This document shows positions 8,255 through 16,093 of a DNA stretch of 64,000 bases, piece by piece (the stretch's first letter is position 1; each line of letters opens with the position of its first letter). A model generated the notes under the pieces. The model was not told where the DNA came from, did no database searches, and was given only the letters and a program-made list of their open reading frames with translations. The stretch is taken from positions 120,733-184,732 of the forward strand of contig NZ_JBGNFV010000002.1 in NCBI RefSeq assembly GCF_041449215.1, read 5' to 3'. Source of the stretch: Roseivirga sp. BDSF3-8 (GTDB lineage Bacteria; Bacteroidota; Bacteroidia; Cytophagales; Cyclobacteriaceae). The position numbers and the translations under genes are program-made.

Positions 8255-8754
8255 TAAGGAATAAAATCTCCAGCAGCTCCGCGTATTACCCTACCGCTTT
8301 CATTTATCAATCTATAAATCACTGATCCATCAGGAGCCACTTTAGCTAAAACCCTTATATAACCATCAAATACAATATCTTGAGCTAAATCAGCGCCCAC
8401 AGCATCAGCCAATCTAGGCTGTATCCATTCATCACTCATTTGTCTGGGTAATTTGGTAGCAGGATTAGCAGAATTCAATGAAGCTGAACCCGAATATTTT
8501 CCTTCTACTATAAAATACTCTCCATTCTTTCTGTAAACCCCATCAATCCCATTATGGCCTGAGGCATCTATGTCATCAATCCTTTTCCTTAATAAAGATT
8601 CATATCCTTTACTATTCAAGTCCAAATCCGCTCCTATTTCTCCAAAATTACCCTTTCTGGCATTGGATGCATTGGCAATATCATCGGCATACTGATCAAT
8701 GATACTGCATTGTTTCAGGTTGTCAATATTCCGTCTTGCAGCTTGTGAGAAACC
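8254..8754 (-). pseudogene. PoNe-like PD-(D/E)XK DNase toxin domain, cut off from its linker by a nonsense codon
   Basis: The open frame runs from just after TAA (8755-8757) to the stop at 8254-8256. It reads '...ANASNARKGNFGEIGADL', then 'GHNGIDGVYRKNGEYFIVEGK' with the D...E-x-K arrangement of the PD-(D/E)XK nuclease fold, and 'RQMSDEWI', all typical of PoNe-type polymorphic DNases. Upstream of the TAA the same frame carries the linker 'VGHPDLVEAWKKLNE', so a single stop separates linker and toxin. No ATG precedes the domain; a TTG at 8623-8625 would give 123 residues and lose the N-terminal part. It is probably a decaying silent cassette. The following gene is its PoNi-like partner. Confidence 0.75.
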
Positions 8755-8760
8755 TTATTC

Positions 8761-9180
8761 GTTCAGTTTCTTCCACGCCTCAACCAAGTCTGGATGACCT
8801 ACAAACACATCTTTTTTTACCCACATTTTTCCAGATGGCTGATCCTTTTCGAAATTGATTAATCTCTAATTTTTGTATTAGTGATTTAGATACCGAAATA
8901 AGATTGAGCAAATCACTCGAAAGATAAAAGCAGAAACTTTCAGAGAATTTATTAGCGCAACTTTCAATGCATTCTTTATTAGAAAAATCAATACGTTCAG
9001 ACTTATCGTCTTTTAAATGATGTAATTCAAGCCAGTCAGCTTCTTCAGCATCTACTGTTGCCTAACTTGACCGATAGATAAAAAGTCAAGATTAGAAACG
9101 TATACTCGTTCAGCCTGTACTGTCGGTAGAAACAAGCCAAGAAATACAAGAATGAAATATAGATTTGTGCAGAATCTCAT
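8761..9180 (-). pseudogene. Frameshifted secreted-protein fragment plus remnant of toxin linker
   Basis: This stretch has no long frame but is not empty. An ATG at 9178-9180 overlaps the stop of the upstream immunity gene (ATGA) and starts a clear signal peptide, 'MRFCTNLYFILVFLGLFLP' then 'TVQAERVYVSNLD', stopping after 43 codons. Shifting frame near 9055 restores a reading that continues '...VDAEEADWLELHHLKDDKS' for about 90 more codons. Its downstream part overlaps, in another frame, the linker 'GHPDLVEAWKKLNE' that ends at TAA 8755-8757. I read it as a decayed secreted gene into which the PoNe-like cassette was pasted. The original function is unknown. Confidence 0.5.
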
Positions 9181-9809
9181 TTGATAAAGAGTTTTTCAAA
9201 AACCTTAAGATGAGCCTGCGCTTGTTCTTTTTTAGCCGCTTGTTTTTTTATCAACTCATAAAACTCATCTCTTTTCTCTTGAAATTTGGGATGACCGGCA
9301 AGTTTCAATATCAAAATGGCCTTAGGGAGTAAAATAGCACCTTGTATAAATGGCACTATTTCTTTTGGCTCTTTGTCCGCCAATAGATTGGCAACTTCTT
9401 CTATGGTGTTATATTGGTCGAAGAAAGCCAAAGCTGCGGCAATCAGCTTTTGAAGTTCTCCTGATATTTTGGCAAAGGTGCTATCGTTATTAATCTCTTG
9501 ATCTAACAGCTTGTAGTCAATACCTTCAATATTTACCAAACTGTTTTTAATTGTGTAATTAGTAGAGTTTTTAACCCTTTCTGCTCGGTATAATGGTATA
9601 AGCTCTTTTTCTACTTCTTCAAAAATTATATTTCCCATTGATCCAAAAATGTATGCCCCATGTGGAAAATATTCTCGTGTAGCTAAATGAATTTGTAGCT
9701 CCCTATTTGATTCTTTTTTTTGAAAAATTGCATGTCCATCTAAAATGCGAAAGCCTTCTGGTTTAACACTGTTAATATGATTTAAAAAATCCTTTTTTAA
9801 ATATACCAT
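9177..9809 (-). CDS. Putative immunity protein for the ENK-type nuclease module
   Basis: The 210-residue, cytoplasmic, helix-rich protein starts 3 bases after the end of the split nuclease toxin (9813-10020 plus 10608-12516), so it is probably its antidote. Visible features are an N-terminal 'FRILDGHAIFQKK' and a C-terminal lysine-rich helical region ('FYELIKKQAAKKEQAQAHLK'). A hydrophobic stretch around residues 150-170 ('IVPFIQGAILLPKAILILKL') could be a buried helix or a weak membrane anchor. I recognise no family. The next frame downstream starts inside its stop codon (ATGA overlap). Low G+C compared with the framework regions. Confidence 0.62.
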   Translation of the reverse strand: MVYLKKDFLNHINSVKPEGFRILDGHAIFQKKESNRELQIHLATREYFPHGAYIFGSMGNIIFEEVEKELIPLYRAERVKNSTNYTIKNSLVNIEGIDYKLLDQEINNDSTFAKISGELQKLIAAALAFFDQYNTIEEVANLLADKEPKEIVPFIQGAILLPKAILILKLAGHPKFQEKRDEFYELIKKQAAKKEQAQAHLKVFEKLFIK

Positions 9810-9812
9810 AGA

Positions 9813-10020
9813 TTAAAGCTTATCAATTCCAGAAATTACATCTCCACTATCTGAGTCATACACCTTGTACCACTTGATTTCTCCATCAAAATTCAGCTCA
9901 TCAGTTTGTTCTAATATTTCTCCAGATCCAAACTCTGACTGTTTACTAACATTTCTCACCCCATAACTAGACTTTGATAAAGCATTACTTTGAGGTGTAG
10001 TAAAATTGGTCGATGACTTC
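9813..10020 (-). pseudogene. 3' end of nuclease toxin cut off by the IS200-like element
   Basis: Open frame reading 'LKSSTNFTTPQSNALSKSSY' and ending '...GDVISGIDKL'. Removing the IS200-like element (10029-10607) joins it in frame to the upstream segment as 'DIIVIENKLKSSTNFTTPQS', with the E-x-K catalytic strand at the junction. On its own (69 codons from ATG 10020-10022) it would lack the active site. Immunity gene 9177-9809 follows after 3 bases. Confidence 0.78.
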
Positions 10021-10607
10021 AATTTATTAATCGAATTAAAACCACCGTCTTAGACGGTGGTCATGTTTGAGGGCTATGCCAGTAGGGGTATATTGTGGAA
10101 TGAGCAAGTATCGTAAGCTATCGCATAGCTTTTACTATTGTGTCTATCATGTAGTATGGACCCCGAAGTACCGCCACCGTATACTTCGTGATATTGTTGC
10201 AGATACGTTGGAGAATAAGATAAAGACGATATGTGAATGGAAGGAGGTCAAGGTAGAAGAGTTGAACATTCAGCCAGATCACGTTCATTTGGTATGTAGT
10301 ATACCTCCGAAACTTAGTGTATCAGACTTCATGGGTATTCTCAAGGGTAAGACAGCGATCATGATGTTTAAGAACTTCAAGAGTCTTCGCAGAAAACCCT
10401 ATTGGGGCAATCATTTTTGGTCACGAGGCTATTTTGTAAGTACGGTAGGCATAGATGAAGAAAAGATAAAGCGGTATGTTAAGTATCAGGAGAAGGAAGA
10501 TAAGAAAGAGGATGGGGATATAGATATCCCGCTATTCGATAACTGACTATCCCCCTTTGGGGGTAATAACCATTGAAAACCCCCTCCTTTGGTGGGGGTA
10601 ATTTATT
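10021..10607 (+). mobile_element. IS200/IS605-family insertion sequence inside a toxin gene
   Basis: A single Y1-type transposase gene lies between subterminal hairpins: left ACCACCGTC-tta-GACGGTGGT (10041-10061), right ACCCCC...GGGGGT (10579-10599), with an extra CCCCC-ttt-GGGGG at 10551-10563. The octamer AATTTATT is present at both borders (10021-10028 and 10600-10607); one copy belongs to the target. There are no inverted termini or conventional target duplications, as expected for this peel-and-paste family. Precise loss of one AATTTATT plus the element restores the interrupted toxin frame. Confidence 0.88.
10100..10546 (+). CDS. tnpA: IS200-type Y1 (HUH) transposase TnpA
   Basis: 148 residues from the ATG at 10100 ('MSKYRKLSHSFYYCVYHVVW'), the family's usual length; the frame extends 11 codons upstream to 10067 but that start lies next to the left-end hairpin and is less likely. 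The HUH motif is seen as 'QPDHVHLVCSIP' and the catalytic tyrosine region as 'KIKRYVKYQEKED'. The enzyme cuts and rejoins single-stranded DNA at hairpin-marked ends. The C-terminal tail is acidic/lysine rich. No TnpB accessory gene is present, so this is an IS200-like solo element. Intact. Confidence 0.93.
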   Translation: MSKYRKLSHSFYYCVYHVVWTPKYRHRILRDIVADTLENKIKTICEWKEVKVEELNIQPDHVHLVCSIPPKLSVSDFMGILKGKTAIMMFKNFKSLRRKPYWGNHFWSRGYFVSTVGIDEEKIKRYVKYQEKEDKKEDGDIDIPLFDN

Positions 10608-12516
10608 TTCGATCACAATAATGTCTTCTATGTCTCCAAAATCGTCATACTTCACAAAAACCTGATCCGCTACAAAATATTTATCTCCATCATATTTCAG
10701 CTGAACTTGGGAGAACATATCGTAATCATCCAGATTCTTTCCAAAGTCTGTTGAAACTTTGTTTTTCAATGAACCATACCACTGAGAAGTCCTGTTTTTA
10801 AGGGCATTCAGTACTGTTTCAGCTTCAAATTTTTTTCCTAAAGCAGTAACATCCTTAAAAAATTCTCGCTGGCTCCACTTCTGCCACCTAGCATCTCCTG
10901 TCTTACTAATCTCCCAGGCATAAGAAGGGTCATCTTTCAACTGCTTCCAGACATTGGTTACATCGTCCGGACTTTCTTTAAACAGTGTCTTTAATTCATC
11001 TGCCCATTTCGGGTTCAGCAAATCATCATCCAACCGCTTGAGTAGGTCATCACTGTAACCAGATATATTCTCTAAAAACTTGGTATTCGTCCTTAAATCA
11101 GCATGTTTCCCGACAGCCTTCCAAGCGTTGACCAACCCCGGTTCGGCTTCAAATTTAGCCAAAAGGCTGGCATCTGAAAGGGTTTCGTCCAGTTTAGACA
11201 AGGTCGTGCCATCAAGGTTCAGACCTTTGATTTTAGCTATCAGCTTTTGGCTACGAATGCCGTTCAGGTGCGGGTAGCCAGCAAAAAGGGCCTCAGGAGT
11301 CATGGATTCCCCTCTCACTCTCTTCGCCTCTTCAGCCTGTTCGATGACCTCATCCAGCCTATCCGCGGCCTGGGACTCTCCCTGCGCGCGCAGGGCCTTG
11401 CTGGCCTTACGGCCATTCGTCACTAAATCAGTCAGCACATCCGCACTGAAAACGGTCAGGTCTACGGTGATACTGATCCAGTAGTAATTATCCACAAACC
11501 AATCGCCTCCTTCATCTCGAATGGCCTGCTGAATGTCAGGCCGCTCCATCGCTTCGTCCAGGGCCAGCTTTCCTATCTCTATGACGGCGAGCATACGTAA
11601 AAGGGCTGGCGCCCCGCGGGTGAGCAGTATTTTAGAAGCAGCGCCAAGGCCCAACAGGTTAGACCCGGTGCTGATCACGTCCATCAGGTGCTCCCGGTTG
11701 CTTTGGGTGCCATGGTAGTAGACGAACAGGGCGGGAACCAGTAGTACTTCTTCCTGGCTACCGGTATGCAGTTTCACCAGGTCGAGGGGGTTTACATCGG
11801 CGATGCCGGGTAAGTCTTTAGCCGATTGAGCAGAGAGCCCAAAGTTGCGACGCCCGATACAATAGTGCAGACTCAGGTTGTTTTTATTGTTAAAGCGGGT
11901 GCCATCAACCAAAATATATTGCTTCCCTCTATAACCGGGTGTCACTTCATAAACCTCCGCAGGCACTTCGCCTAAGCGGATAAAGTGCTCAGTCTGACCA
12001 GGGCCAAAGCGATTGGTTAGCTCCCAAAGGATGTTGACGAAGGTGCTGAGGTCTTCGCCATCCAGGCCGGCATAAAGATCATGGACCAGGCCGGGGTGGT
12101 CATACAGGGTCTGGTAGAGGGACTGCTTGTCACTATAGGCCTTAAGAATGTTTATGACGGCTATCTCTTCATTGGTGCCGTTTACATAGAGGCCGTCGTC
12201 CATTATACAGCCTGATAAAGAGATTAATGCCTGATACAAGCTTTCATCCGGTAATTCGGAGGCGACAAAGGGGGGAATGGTTTCGTAGATGACATCAAGC
12301 TTGTCACAGTCGCCATCCGCATTGGTTATTGCTTGCTTGTAGATGTCCAGGTAATATGGATGAGCGATAGGGGGAATGTGAAACCCTATCCTGTGGAGCA
12401 GCTTTTCAAACTCCTGAAAGGTGTAAGCCCACAGGCGAATGGCGGTGCCTTCTTTATCCGCATAGGGTATGTCGAGGTAAAAGCCGGTGTGGGTATGGCG
12501 TTCGGGGTCAACAGAT
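10608..12516 (-). pseudogene. Orphan toxin module, framework B copy 2, with PD-(D/E)XK-like nuclease tip (interrupted at both ends)
   Basis: Framework residues match the ADP-ribosyltransferase module almost exactly up to 'EAEPGLVNAWK', then diverge into a different tip: '...LKYDGDKYFVADQVFVKYD' and 'DIEDIIVIENK', a D...E-x-K nuclease pattern. The 5' end is cut by IS3 copy 2 (frame enters from the IS with no natural start), and the 3' end is cut by the IS200-like element after 'IENKL'; the frame then runs into the IS and stops at 10479. The missing tail is at 9813-10020. No start codon, promoter or export signal remains, so it is a broken, silent cassette. A TTG at 12237-12239 is only a formal start. 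Confidence 0.8.
11131..12512 (-). repeat. Framework B repeat, copy 2 (1382 bp)
   Basis: Partner of 5837-7218 with no length difference over 1382 bp. It lies between IS3 copy 2 and the variable nuclease tip. The match stops at the linker on the toxin side and at the IS insertion on the other. Confidence 0.92.
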
Positions 12517-13762
12517 TGTAATACTCCCCAAAATTGGGACCATCAGTTAAGATGATAATTTTTAGTTACCTTTAACTGATAGTAATGAAAAGAAGTAGGA
12601 GAAAATTTTCACCTGCCTTTAAGGCAAAAGTGGCTATAGAAGCCCTTAAAGAGCAACAGACCTTATCTGAGTTAGCTCAGCGTTTTGAAGTTCATCCCAA
12701 TCAGATCTCGTTGTGGAAACGTGAGTTTCAGGAAAATGCCGATAAAGCTTTTGGGGAGAAAAGCTCAAAAGAGGAGCCACAGATTAATGTGGACCAGCTC
12801 TTATCAGCAGATCGGACAATTACAGGTTGAGAATGACTTTCTAAAAAAAAGGCGGGGGGCCGCCCCCTTGAAGAAAACCGGCCTTTAAAACAGCGATTGG
12901 CTCTGGTTGATCCCAGTCATCACCTCAGTATTCGCAAACAGAGTGAGGTTTTAAATATCCCCCGTAGCAGCTTTTACTATAAGCCTGTGGGCGAGTCTAT
13001 AGAGAATCTGGACTTAATGGAAACCATGGATCGATTGTTTACCGAAGATACTACTCTGGGTGTTATCGGTATGCAGGATGAGCTACGTGAGCGTGGTCTG
13101 TTTATTTAATGTCAAACGTATCCGTCGGCTGTTGCGCAAAATGGGTGTAGAACCCATCTATCCGAAGCGTAATTTAAGCAAGTTGGGTCAGGCAAAGTAT
13201 GTCTATCCATATTTGCTGAAAAACCTGACTGTGAACAGAAGGAACCATGTTTGGGCTATTGACATCACTTATATTCCCATGGCAAAGGGGTTTATGTATC
13301 TGACAGCGATAATCGATGTGTATAGCCGCTATATAGTAGGCTGGCAATTATCCAACAGCCTGGACAAAAAAACCCAGACGACTTTGCTAGCATCCTGTAT
13401 AGAAAAATATGGTAAGCCAGAAATTATTAACTCAGATCAGGGTAGCCAATACACCTGTTCACACTGGGTAGAAAGCTTGAAAGAGTGGCGTATAAGGATA
13501 AGTATGGATGGAAAGGGCAGGGCAACCGATAATGCCTTTATTGAGCGGTTCTTCAGGACACTAAAGCATAAACATGTATACTTATATCTAGCAGATGACG
13601 GACTTACCTTATACAAGGGTATCGACAGGTTTATCCAAAAGTATAACAATAAAAGAAGGCATCAGGGTATTGGCAGAATAAAACCTGCCGAGTTGTTCAA
13701 ACTGGCTGCCTAATTCAACTAAGACTAACCAACTGGTGGTCTAATAAATGGGGAGTGTTACC
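12517..13762 (+). mobile_element. IS3-family insertion sequence, copy 2 (inactivated)
   Basis: About 1246 bp, same ends as copy 1 (TGTAATACTCCCC ... GGGGAGTGTTACC) but opposite orientation. It truncates framework B copy 2 at its 5' side. Compared with copy 1 it has an extra T in orfA (CTCTTATCAG against CTCTATCAG, near 12801) and indels in orfB near 13090-13110, so no full transposase can be made. No target-site duplication is seen. Confidence 0.9.
12585..13713 (+). pseudogene. IS3-family transposase orfA/orfB, frameshifted
   Basis: OrfA starts normally ('[20 protein letters not shown]') but the extra T near 12801 ends it early; the zipper and slippery region are intact in another frame (to 12888). 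OrfB reads from 12897 through 'VGESIENLDLMETMDRLF', is broken near 13105 at 'DELRERGLFI', and resumes in a new frame through the DDE core ('WAIDITYIP', 'INSDQGSQYT', 'FIERFFRTLKHKH'). Catalytic residues are all still encoded, so the damage is recent and limited to indels. Confidence 0.9.
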
Positions 13763-13785
13763 CTTTGCCTATTTGAGCAATCCAT
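13762..13785. repeat. 24-bp 3' boundary repeat of toxin cassettes, copy 1
   Basis: Exact 24-base match to 15914-15937, beginning CCTTTGCCTATTTGAG. It lies just downstream of an immunity gene in both places. Read on the minus strand the 15.9-kb copy encodes the end of a decayed frame ('HGLLK' then stop), so it probably marks the old 3' end of the toxin gene where cassettes are exchanged. IS3 copy 2 abuts it here. Confidence 0.75.
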
Positions 13786-13803
13786 ATTCTATTAATGAAA
13801 ATA

Positions 13804-14205
13804 TTATTTAACTAAGGATGGCCAACTCTCGTCACCAATTAAATAGGATAAGATGAACTTATTAGCAATAAATAAGTAGTTTTTTATCTGATTGGTCACC
13901 TTTTCCTTTGAAGCAAAGGGAATATTCATTTTCACAGGATACTCATCCGATAAAACGGTTTGTGGATGAATGCTATTAATTAAAGATGGAAGCGTCACTT
14001 CATCTATTGAACTTAAATTTTTACTAACAAAACAAGTAATATCTCCTTCACCATATTCTGAAAAATACAAATACCCATTTGGAAATTCAATGATAATCCC
14101 ATCAGGTAGGTCGTCTTCCAAATTGGATAGATCAACCATATTATTTTCCAATAATGCACTATGTATTAGTTCTTCAGTAAGAAATCTTTCTGGGTAATAT
14201 TCCAT
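13804..14205 (-). CDS. Putative immunity protein of orphan cassette 2
   Basis: The 133-residue acidic cytoplasmic protein starts in a TAATG overlap with the toxin module 14205-14915, so translation is coupled. Features: 'LEDDLPDGIIIEFPNGYLYF' in the N-terminal half and a hydrophobic 'QIKNYLFIANKFILSYLIG' near the C-terminus. No family recognised. The low-G+C composition matches the toxin tip. Immunity to the neighbouring toxin domain is inferred purely from position and overlap. Confidence 0.65.
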   Translation of the reverse strand: MEYYPERFLTEELIHSALLENNMVDLSNLEDDLPDGIIIEFPNGYLYFSEYGEGDITCFVSKNLSSIDEVTLPSLINSIHPQTVLSDEYPVKMNIPFASKEKVTNQIKNYLFIANKFILSYLIGDESWPSLVK

Positions 14206-14915
14206 TATTTTAAAGCAAGTCCACTTTCATCAATTATATAACCTTCAGATCGCAACAAGTCCACTTCTCTACCAAATATAGACTTAATTTTATTTCCGGA
14301 TAAATCCAGAACAAATTCATTGGTCCCCCTTTTAGTTACATAAACAGCTAAATCATCATTCGGGTTAGATACTAATCGAATATTATCATTTCTTCTAATA
14401 GCCCCCTCAAGCCATGGCTTATTCACATCTTCCCAAAATTCATCTGTAACTTTTTTCCAATAAGCTGTCTCCTGCCCGGCATTAAGTAGAGAAATATACT
14501 TTTGCTGAATTAAACCCCATTTTGGAGAGAATAGGCTATTTATAGCTCTTGGGTTTGGACCCCTTGATGTAAGACCTGGCAAAGCCAAACCACGTTGTTT
14601 GACTATTCCCACCTGATCTAAATTTCCTGTTATAGTAGTTGTTTTGGTCGGGTCTAAATAAATTATATTCCCACCAAAAATCTTTCTTTTGCTTATTATT
14701 TCTAAGTAGTTCCCTTTATAGAATTTACATATTAGTTTACCTGATGATCTTTTTATATCTAGTAATTTAAATTGACCTTCAGCCACCTCCCTGGTCCTCC
14801 TTATCAAACTCTCAATGCCGTCAGCAGCAGACCCGGACAGCAGGCCTATCTGGATGTAAAAGCTCACTTCTTTCCATTTCTCGCATAATTCGGTGGCAGT
14901 GGACTGACAAGCGAT
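14205..14915 (-). CDS. Orphan polymorphic toxin cassette 2 (main-gene arm plus distinct C-terminal toxin domain)
   Basis: The frame begins without a proper start: bases 14780-14915 copy the main gene's 'CEKWKEVSFYIQIGLLS...IRRTREVA' segment, and an internal ATG-equivalent at 14867 ('SFYIQ...') is only formal. After the arm comes a ~190-residue domain with 'IYLDPTKTTTITGN', 'DEFWEDVNKPWLEGAIRRND' and 'IKSIFGREVDLLRSEGYIID'. From memory this layout (TTT-x-G, FW..NKPWL..AI, FGRE...L...GY) recurs at the ends of other polymorphic toxins, but I cannot name the activity. The stop overlaps the immunity start (TAATG). It lacks signal peptide and promoter; recombination through the arm would place this tip on the main toxin. 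Confidence 0.75.
   Translation of the reverse strand: MACQSTATELCEKWKEVSFYIQIGLLSGSAADGIESLIRRTREVAEGQFKLLDIKRSSGKLICKFYKGNYLEIISKRKIFGGNIIYLDPTKTTTITGNLDQVGIVKQRGLALPGLTSRGPNPRAINSLFSPKWGLIQQKYISLLNAGQETAYWKKVTDEFWEDVNKPWLEGAIRRNDNIRLVSNPNDDLAVYVTKRGTNEFVLDLSGNKIKSIFGREVDLLRSEGYIIDESGLALK
14780..14915 (-). repeat. Homology arm of orphan cassette 2 (136 bp copy of main toxin gene)
   Basis: Matches 17367-17502 inside the main toxin with a few substitutions, no indels, and matches 15776-15901. It is sharply bounded: toxin-specific sequence on one side and unrelated sequence (GAGCGTTAGTAC...) on the other. Confidence 0.9.
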
Positions 14916-14956
14916 GAGCGTTAGTACTTATTATTCATTCGAAAAATATTATTGTT

Positions 14957-15307
14957 TTAAACTTTTATCATATTATTTATATGATCCTCTTCATATATAT
15001 GAGGAAAGCAATCAATTATTGACAAATCATTAGTAAGATCACCACCAATTTCTATTCCTGTTACCTTTTCTGTAAGGTATTTCCCACTTTCAAATAATTC
15101 ATGATCGGGGAGAATCATCGAATCCTCATACTTTTCATTGAATTTTTTTATTAAAATTTCAACTTGATCAGCATTCAGTTGAAATTTTTGACCGTTGTAC
15201 CAGATTATAGGACCACTATATTTCTGACCTTTACTATCTCCAATTTTCTTACCCAAAGGAAGAAAAATTGTAGTAATTGGAGAATAACAATAGTAATATA
15301 CGCCCAT
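14957..15307 (-). CDS. Putative immunity protein of orphan cassette 3
   Basis: The 116-residue protein starts in an overlap (shared base 15307) with the nuclease-like module 15307-15901. It begins 'MGVYYYCYSPITTIFLPLGK' and contains 'GPIIWYNGQKFQLNADQVEI', a beta-rich then helical layout; the C-terminal half is acidic. It is probably cytoplasmic and not a member of any family I can name. Role as the antidote of the adjacent PD-(D/E)XK-like tip is inferred from gene order and overlap. Confidence 0.65.
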   Translation of the reverse strand: MGVYYYCYSPITTIFLPLGKKIGDSKGQKYSGPIIWYNGQKFQLNADQVEILIKKFNEKYEDSMILPDHELFESGKYLTEKVTGIEIGGDLTNDLSIIDCFPHIYEEDHINNMIKV

Positions 15308-15901
15308 TAGTTCATGAAAATTTTTTGCCTCTTTTCAATAATTTCACCTAATTCATTTAATATGATTACTTCAGTATTTCGATATAAATTAACTTTAGCT
15401 ATATCAGATGGTTCATTGCTTTGAAGTAAGGACTTTCTACTTCCTCTAAATTTACCCAACCAGTTTCCAGCATCTATAGCTGACCTAACTTGTATGAAAA
15501 TCAGATTGCCACTTGCTTGATTTTGTGCCGCATAACTTAATTCTCTATTAAAGCTATTAAAGCCCCCTCCAATAGATTTGACTTCTATTTTAAAAAGTTT
15601 TCCTTGTTTGTCAACAAAAACCACATCAGCACCAGCACCTCCTGTTCCCGCAATATTCAATATATCATATTTTTCCGGCTTCAAGTCATTAAAAATCATA
15701 TTGGCATTTTTTTCGCTTAATGGAAATTTTGGATTACTATCTTCAATAAGCTTTTGAACTAATTGTCGATGTTTTACCTCCCTGGTCCTCCTTATCAAAC
15801 TCTCAATGCCGTCAGCGGCAGAAGCGGACAGCAGGCCTATCTGGATGTAAAAGCTTACTTCTTTCCATTTCTCGCATATTTCGGTGGCAGTGGACTGACA
15901 A
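15307..15901 (-). CDS. Orphan polymorphic toxin cassette 3 (PD-(D/E)XK-like nuclease tip)
   Basis: Bases 15776-15901 repeat the main-gene arm in frame ('IQIGLLSASAADGIESLIRR'), followed by a ~150-residue domain with 'GTGGAGADVVFVDKQGKLFK' and 'IEVKSIGGG', the D...(D/E)-x-K core of a restriction-endonuclease-like fold, then an amphipathic tail ending 'GEIIEKRQKIFMN'. The predicted activity is DNA or RNA cleavage. There is no native start codon: the first formal start (15798) lies inside the arm, and a TAA stop precedes the arm. This is therefore a silent donor cassette unless recombined. The stop overlaps the immunity start. Confidence 0.78.
15776..15901 (-). repeat. Homology arm of orphan cassette 3 (126 bp copy of main toxin gene)
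   Basis: Same segment as 14780-14915 and 17367-17502, a few bases shorter at each end. It ends abruptly at AATATTATGTC and is followed 12 bases later by the 24-bp boundary repeat. Confidence 0.9.
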
Positions 15902-15913
15902 TATTATGTCAAT

Positions 15914-15937
15914 CCTTTGCCTATTTGAGCAATCCAT
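15914..15937. repeat. 24-bp 3' boundary repeat of toxin cassettes, copy 2
   Basis: Exact match of 13762-13785. Here it lies between the main module's immunity gene and the arm of orphan cassette 3. Confidence 0.75.
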
Positions 15938-16080
15938 GGTTTTTAGGTACTATTTTCAATGAACCTATGCCATTTTCTTCACCTGTCTTTCTTCTCCTCC
16001 TAATCTTTTAGCTAAATCATTTAACATGCGATATTCAGAGTCTGTATTACGTTTTCAAGTTCCAGAAGAACCACATTTGT
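15925..16080 (-). pseudogene. Decayed end of an older toxin tip, possibly deaminase-like
   Basis: A short minus-strand reading 'TDSEYRMLNDLAKRLGG' is followed, after a frame change, by 'TGEENGIGSLKIVPKNHGLL' and 'K' stop. 'DSEY..L..LA..L' resembles the helix after the first metal ligand in some bacterial toxin deaminases, but the catalytic CxxC region is missing, so the assignment is weak. It sits downstream of the current immunity gene and upstream of cassette 3 and overlaps the 24-bp boundary repeat; it looks like a displaced former C-terminus of the main toxin. Confidence 0.35.
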
Positions 16081-16093
16081 GAAGCCTTTACTA

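Noticed and set aside
10100..10546. RAYT (REP-associated) transposase that could mobilise the CCGCG palindromes
   Set aside because: The protein is a compact IS200 TnpA with its own end hairpins; the palindromes at 2.45 and 24.34 kb do not flank it or share its end sequence.
10479..10607. C-terminal 40 codons of the split nuclease frame ('PPPKEGVFNGYYPQ...')
   Set aside because: These codons read antisense through the IS200-like element and are not part of the toxin.
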